From Cristatella mucedo (taxonomy: Eukaryota > Bryozoa > Phylactolaemata > Cristatellidae): a stretch of 64,000 nucleotides of DNA. Of the stretch, positions 55,091-64,000 are shown one piece after another. The notes beneath the pieces are model-generated. The model was not told the DNA's origin, ran no database searches, and saw only the letters and a program-made list of their open reading frames with translations. Location: assembly GCA_009760855.2 (NCBI GenBank), contig WPIO01000023.1:1836001-1900000 (forward strand), read 5' to 3'. The position numbers and the translations under genes were made by a program. The number at the start of each line of letters is the position of its first letter. The first letter of the stretch is position 1.

Positions 55091-55927
55091 CGTTCGTCCC
55101 TCGCCCCACTTTTCGCTGCGACTTTCGCGGCTTCACTCTATCGCGTTTTTTCAAATATATTAATAAAAAAATTTGATCGAGATAGTAAAAATGATACAGC
55201 GTGGGCTCGGTTGTCTGAGTCGATTATACACTCCTTTATTACAATTAAAATTAAAGTTACTGTACATATGAACTGTAGGCCTATGTATTCGAGCACCCCT
55301 GCAAGTACTTCAAAGCCAGGTGCAGCCACTCGACCACTCCTTTCTCGTGGGCAAGAACTTTATAAAAACGGGTGTGGTGAAACCAAGCCAATCAAAGCGT
55401 GCTGTTCAGTGATTGGCTATCATATCTTCTTCCTACCCTGGCCACTGATTGGCTTAGCCACGCAAGACGACACACTTGCTGAAGATACGGCACCATCCGA
55501 AGACTCTCCTACTGAAGTCGTGCCTTCAGAGAAGCAGTACCCCTGGTCCTTGCTGTGCTGTAAATATCTACATCGCTTCATCATCGAACAAGTTGCACTA
55601 TTTTCGTAGCTTAGTGGTTGTGTGTAAAAACTGTGTGTGTGAAATTAAAAGTCAATTATAATAATATTATATTTGCATCGTCTAATACGTCTTATTTCTT
55701 CTATTTTGTCGAACTTATTGGGTTATGCGAGTATAATGGTGACTAAAGCGGTGTTATTTCATGGGCTCTAATTATGCTGAAAACCGTATTTAGAGGCTCG
55801 TGAACAGAATTTCTATGCTCGAACAACAAAAATATTCGATTTATAAATAAAGAATCCTACTTCGTGGAAATTCACTTATCGTGGTAGAGTCTGGAACTGA
55901 TTAACCACGATAAATGAGGGACGATCG
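55091..55927. mobile_element. 837-bp non-autonomous TA-flanked DNA transposon
   Basis: The left end CGTTCGTCCCTC and right end GAGGGACGATCG are inverted repeats of 12 bases with one mismatch. TA flanks both ends (55089-55090, 55928-55929), and removing the element with one TA restores the LINE sequence (AATCAGCTTACTAGCTATTGG). TA duplication is typical of the Tc1/mariner/pogo superfamily. Near the right end, GGTAGAGTCTGGAACTGATT and CCACGATAAATGAGGGACG resemble pogo/Tigger-type termini from memory. An open frame of about 170 codons inside shows no transposase motif I recognise. Confidence 0.85.
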
Positions 55928-56750
55928 TACTAGCTATTGGCAAAACCAAGTGTGATTCAGAAATTGAAAAACCTAACGCTCAAAATCGGCACTGCCAGCA
56001 TATTTCCTGTTGAATCTGCACAGAATCTAGGCGTCCTGTTCGAAAGTGACCTTTCATTAGACGACCACAACAGCTCGCTTCACAGTCGAGTCTGCCTACT
56101 TTCATCTACATAACATTGCTAAAATTCGGGCTTGCTTAGACAGGGATGCTACATCTAAATTGAACCGTGCATTTGTGACATCCCATCTCGACTTCTGTAA
56201 CTCACTGTTTGCTGGTCTACCGGCTTGTGCAATCATGTGCTTACAGCTGGTGCAAAACTCTACAGCTAGGCTTGTCTGTCGTGAGCTTCGCAGTTGCTAC
56301 ATCATACCACTTCTAGCCTACCTGCACTGGCTCCCAGTCAAGCAGCGCATCGTTGCTTGGTTCTGTCACTCGCTTTTAGGTCCCTTCATTCTTTGGCTCC
56401 AGTTTACCTGTCAGATCTACTCCCCCACTAGGCCAAGCATCGTACCAACGGCTTTTTGGAATCTAGTCGTTTAGCTACAGCTCATACATGCCTCAAATCG
56501 TTTGGAGACCGTGCTTTTATGCTCCCAAAGCCTGAAACTCACTTTCGACTGGCTTTAAAAAGAAGCTAAAAATGCATCTATTTATCACATTATTTGGTGG
56601 GTCCATGCGCGATACGTAGTTGCATGCACTGAAGCGTTCACAGGTGCATATGCAAAGCACATTTTTGTATGGTGCCCTTAGACCACCAGAGTGATTTGGT
56701 CGTCTTAAGGCGCTATACAAGCGCTTATTTTATTATCACTATTTTATTAT
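55928..56750 (+). mobile_element. LINE family A, 3' part of the split copy
   Basis: Resumes the RT coding sequence after the DNA transposon: LDDHNSS, then LDFCNSLFAGLPACAIMCLQ and LHWLPVKQRI, ending in a divergent tail (TTAAGGCGCTATACAAGCGC, TTATTTTATTATC). Confidence 0.8.
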
Positions 56751-58116
56751 CAGTCAGTTGAGCTTTGTCGTAGTCTTTTCGTGATAGCGGTGGTATAAAG
56801 TCACCAGCCACGCTCAGCAGCCAGGACTAATATTAAAGCAGTATCCGATTTAACTTATCACTGGGTAACTCAAGCTAGGTAAACGTATGTAAGCATCCCA
56901 CGTGCAGAATTCTCGTCAGTACTCGCAAACCGCACGCACAGCTGTTCCACTTGTTATTGCAGTCGTCGCAGCTTTCGTAGAAGCAATCAAGAAGGTTGAC
57001 GAAGGAACGAGCTGCCTAATGACATCTCCATCGGTGGCCGGATTCGCGAATAACGCTAGCTTCATTTCGTTTTGTATCAGAGAATCGGCGTGATTTCTTG
57101 AATGGAGAGCCTTGACGCGGTTTTCGTTTCAGCAGCCACTGGCTTTCACGCTATCTCTGGTGAGTACCACTCCTTAAAAGGGTGCCAGCTATCTGCAACG
57201 ATCGGCGGCGGCTGCATGACGGGCAGCTGAGGGGGCAGTGACGAAAAGCAGACGAAATACTCTGTCGCTCTAGCACAGACGAACGCAGCCTTCAGTCTGT
57301 GGGGGCAACGGTCGTCCAGGCCAGCCAGCTCGAGCCCCGCACAACCAGCTCGATGCAAGCCCGTGTGACCCCCAGCAGGCGTTGCCATGACAGCACTGCT
57401 GCTGGCGAGTCCGTATGTGGCTCTCGAGCGGGGCAGCCATCGACTCAATGCTGGGCTTCCACGAGCACGACGTGGCTGTCCCCGCAGCCAGACTCGAGCT
57501 ATCCTGGCCCCCCCCCCCCCCCAGCGAAACAGAATGAAGAGCATGCCTCGGGAGTTGAACTGCCGGACACATCCGTGCCGTCGGCAGCCTCAAAGCCGTT
57601 CTCCGGTTTCGTCAGTCGGGGTCTTCACAGGCAGCTTAGTTAGATCTGCAAGCTAGCTGTTGCTTCTAGGCCGGTACTCAGCGAAGGGCTGTAGGTCTTC
57701 AAGGGGCTGGGAGCAACCAGTGCCAGCCGCTCCGGCTCCTTACGATTTGCCTTAGGATCCCCCCACCTTGTGGCCATATTCCTCCCAAGGACTCGACCGA
57801 GGAGACTCGTCTTGCGCTTAGCTTAATCGCCGGCCTCCAGCTCCGAGCTTGTTTATCCGGGGCATTGTTGCTGCAGCACGGCTTTGTCAGACCTATCTGC
57901 AGAGCCATCTGCAAACATGCCACTTGGCAAAGGCGACCTTGTTTGGACATGAATGTGAGACAGTGGGGTTATTCCGTGTTTGTTTGGCCACTGACACCTA
58001 AGTTTCTTGTTAGCATACAATTGTAACACGAGTGCGCAGGATTAAGGCCGGCCGGCAGCCTGACCGCCTCGGATCGCCTGCTGACAGGCGGCAGCTGTCT
58101 GTCTTGCTGGTTTGTC
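56751..58116. other. Unassigned, GC-richer stretch with poly-C
   Basis: Contains a 15-base poly-C (57508-57522) and open frames at 57.15-57.65 kb on both strands. The plus frame ending SAASKPFSGFVSRGLHRQLS then stop could be a terminal exon with the poly-C as pyrimidine tract, but no partner exon was found. Confidence 0.3.
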
Positions 58117-58960
58117 GTAATAATAATAATGCACTTGATAAAGCGCCCTCAGAGAACTCAATCTCTTCCTAGGCGCTTTATATCTGCTGCAAAGGGAAAA
58201 GCGATTGAATGGTGAGTAATATCATGCTTGATAAACAGCATGAACAACGTGGTTAGGGGTGACATGCACATGGTCAGCATGCAAATGTGGTTAGTGGCAG
58301 CATGCACAGTGTCAGCACGCATAAGCACATGAAGGACGAATCACAGGGACCCACTAAATGCTGTCCTAAATAGGTGTTTTTGAGTTCTTTTTAAATGTGG
58401 TTGAGTCAGGGGATGTTCTGATGCAAGTCGGGAGGAAGTTCCAGGCTTTGGGAGCATACGAACTAAATGCACGGTCTCCAAAGGACTTGAGGTTTGTACG
58501 AGGTATTGGTAGACTGTTGGATTCCGAAAAGCGGGTGGTACGATGCTTGGCCTGATGGGGGAGTATATCTGAGAGATAGGCTGGAGCCAAAGAATGAAGG
58601 GACCTAAAAGTGAGCGACAAAACCTTGAAGTCAATCCGTTGCTTGACTGGTAGCCAGTGCAGGTCGGCGAGAAGTGGTGCAATGTGGCAACTGCGACGCT
58701 CACGACAGACAAGCCTAGCTGCGAAGTTTTGCACCAGCTGTAATCGCCTGACTGCATATGCTGGTAGGCCAGCAACCAGTGAGTTACAGAAGTCAAGACA
58801 GGATGTCACAAATGCATGGACAAACTTAGACGTGGTATCCTTATCTAAACAAGCCCGAATTTTAGCAACGCTATGTAGCTGAAAGTTGGCAGACTTGACC
58901 GTGGAGCTGATGTGGTCGTCTAACGAGAGGTCACTTTGGAACATGACACCTAGATTTCGA

Positions 58961-58962
<2 letters not shown>
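58117..58962 (-). mobile_element. LINE family A, longest uninterrupted coding end
   Basis: Minus-strand frame open from the tail side up to the GA tract: RNLGVMFQSDLSLDDHISST, KIRACLDKDTTSKFVHAFVT, LHWLPVKQRIDFKVLSLTFR, then a clean 3' UTR and (ATT)n tail at 58117. About 190 codons without a stop: probably the youngest copy here. The 5' end joins a GA microsatellite directly. Confidence 0.88.
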
Positions 58963-59302
<340 letters not shown>

Positions 59303-60139
59303 GGAAGAGAGCTCCACACATTTCTCAGGGTCTAAACAGTGGTGCTTGCAAGGCACATTTATCATCTTCTTATCGTGCTGACAACGTCAAATGATCAATG
59401 GCACTTTTGCTTCATACCATGCATGTCCTGCATTTAAATTGATGTCGGCTTTCAGCAGGAGTCCCTGCTTAGGCTTCACCGACCTTAGCGTGTGCTAGCT
59501 GTTGAAGCAGTTGAACCAACTTTCCAGTAGCGTAGATGGTGGCAGGCAAAGTCTGCAGTTATCGCTCCACCACTTTGGACATTTGAGTATAGCCAAAACC
59601 TATTTGGGAAACTATACACGACACATCTCATATGAGTTGAGTTTTGCTGCACTCCTGTGACATGGCTTCCTCCGTGAAATAATCATGTCATCTGACTGTG
59701 GGGGTTGCAACGGACTGGTGTTCGAGATATTTTAATAAGCAAGACTGAAGCCCGTGCCGTAGTCTGTTTTTCGACCCGCCTGCCATCTAGCCTGCACCCA
59801 TTTGGTGAGACAGACAACGGATCTAAATATTTCATAATGCTGAAGCGGTGAGTGCCTTGTGTATCCTCTTAGTGCCCAGGTAGTGCCCTTGCCACCATGC
59901 CTTCAGCCTGTATGCATGCCCTCGGCTGGGGTCACTCGCTTTCTCGTGCCCCCAGCTGGATACTCGCCAATCCGTAGGTGGAAGCACAAGAGATAACAGC
60001 TACGCAATTACCAGTTGCCGTTCGGGCATCGTCGGCATCCTACTGCGTCAGCCAGTACTCAGCAGCCAGAGCAGGTTTGGCTGATAAAAATATGGTGCTC
60101 TGCATCCGAGAAATCTCGGAAACAAGCCGAGCACGAACG
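59303..60139. other. Upstream region of alpha-tubulin
   Basis: No repeat or exon recognised. Presumed to hold distal regulatory sequence. Confidence 0.35.
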
Positions 60140-60147
60140 TATATAAA
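60140..60147 (+). promoter_or_regulatory. TATA box of alpha-tubulin gene
   Basis: TATATAAA lies 105 bases before the first base of the start codon. Transcription would begin about 25-35 bases downstream (near 60170), leaving a 5' UTR of about 80 bases. Confidence 0.65.
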
Positions 60148-60252
60148 TGCAGCTGCAGCAGCTAGATTGAAAGGCACTGTCGGACTATCCGGACGCGCAT
60201 TCATCGCTTGCTGCCGGACAGCACATAGCAGACTGCCTTAGATAAAGCCAGA

Positions 60253-63249
<2,997 letters not shown>

Positions 63250-64000
63250 CAAGTGTGTTATTTGGCTTCCAAAGGATTTGAGGCTCGCACGAGTTGTAAC
63301 TAAACAATTCGATTCAGAAAAGCAGGGGGTGATACTATGTCGAGCCTGGTGGGGGAGTAGATTGTTCTGATTGGTAGGCTAGAGCTAGAGAAGGAGGAGG
63401 CCTAAAAGTGAGAGACAGAACCTTGAAGTCGATATGCTGTTGATTGGGAGCCAGTGCAGGTCGCCGAGAAGTGGTGTGATGTGGCAACTGCGCTGCTCAC
63501 TACTGACAATCCTAGCTGCAGAGTTTTGCACGAATAGTAAGCGTCTGATTGCATAGGTAGATAGACTTGCAAGCAGTGAAGTACAGAAGTCGAGACAGGA
63601 TGTCACAGATGCACGGACCAACTTGGATGTGTTACCCCTATCAAAGCAGGCCCAAATGTTTGCAATATTACGTAGCTAGAAGCAGGCAGACTCGACTTTG
63701 GTGCTGATTTGGTCGTCTAGTGACAGGTCGCTTTGAAACAGGATACCTAGATTTCATGCTGATGCAACAGCAGATGTATTGAAAGAGCCAATTTTGAGCA
63801 TAACATTTTCCAATTTCCGAGTCAAACTTGGTTTGCCCATAGCTAGTAAGTGAGTTTTATCGTCATTCAATTTGAGAGAGTTTGCTGTCATCTTTGTGCA
63901 GATGTCAGCAATACATGAAGCAAGAGAGTTGAGAGAATTCAACTTGCTGCAGAGCTAGGAGGGGTCAAAGCAAATGTACAACTGAGTTTCATACGCATAG
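63250..64000 (-). mobile_element. LINE family A, RT to 3' coding end, cut by window edge
   Basis: Minus strand: catalytic box changed (YAYETQLYICFD at the right edge), NSLNSLASCIADICTKMTAN, then LDFCTSLLASLSTYAIRRLL and LGDLHWLPI. No tail remains at the left; degenerate. Confidence 0.8.

Noticed and set aside
55046-55609. 187-codon frame
   Set aside because: It begins in LINE sequence and runs into the TA-flanked DNA transposon; no transposase or other motif recognised.
57299-57643. 114-codon frame as a separate gene
   Set aside because: Composition is GC- and Pro-driven, it crosses a poly-C run, and no partner exon or start context supports it.

Overview
This is nuclear DNA from an animal (metazoan). 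GT-AG introns of 0.1-7 kb interrupt every convincing reading frame. Copies of non-LTR retrotransposons (LINEs) of the CR1/L2 (Jockey-group) type, tRNA-derived SINEs and long dinucleotide microsatellites fill the spaces. Nothing fixes the phylum. Intron size, repeat content and base composition suit an invertebrate, but that is inference.

Three genes can be supported. (1) One very large plus-strand gene occupies about 1.5-44.6 kb. I reconstruct 26 exons by splice sites and reading phase, about 1,450 codons. The predicted protein has a Ser/Gly-rich N-terminus, a Cys-pair region, a charged helix and four tandem repeats of about 62 residues built on an RTxSGRLxE core, all four in one exon. A long Lys/Arg/Asp/Glu-rich section of short modules follows, some on duplicated exons, and the C-terminus looks like degenerate EF-hands. 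I do not recognise the protein. All junctions agree in phase except one (exon 9 to 10), where a small exon is probably missed. (2) A small minus-strand gene at about 48.3-45.7 kb is convergent with gene 1; only its 3' exons are proposed. (3) The 5' half of an alpha-tubulin gene begins at 60.25 kb behind a TATA box. It has an intron directly after the ATG and runs off the right edge. It lacks the acetylatable Lys40.

The rest is repeats. LINE family A has a 3' end that reads like AAATGTAAAGCGCCTAGAAA followed by an (ATT)n tail. It is present in about 18 pieces, all broken by stops, frameshifts, truncation or insertion. LINE family B ends in an ATTACA-type tail and has six pieces. SINE-A and SINE-B both carry tRNA-like A and B boxes, and SINE-B ends in a LINE-A-like tail. 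A TA-flanked 837-bp DNA transposon with inverted ends sits inside a LINE-A copy. A 57-bp-arm near-perfect hairpin lies at 46.7 kb. Microsatellites, mainly (GA/TC)n plus one 415-bp (CA)n, total several kilobases and produce many false open frames.

Layout: 0-0.5 kb LINE; 1.0-2.3 kb CpG-rich promoter region and exon 1 of gene 1; 2.4-18 kb widely spaced exons among SINEs, LINEs and microsatellites; 18-25 kb the repeat exon and duplicated basic exons; 27-44.6 kb the acidic/basic exons and EF-hand-like end; 45.7-48.3 kb the convergent minus gene; 49-60 kb almost wholly transposons; 60.1-62.8 kb alpha-tubulin; 63.2-64 kb LINE.
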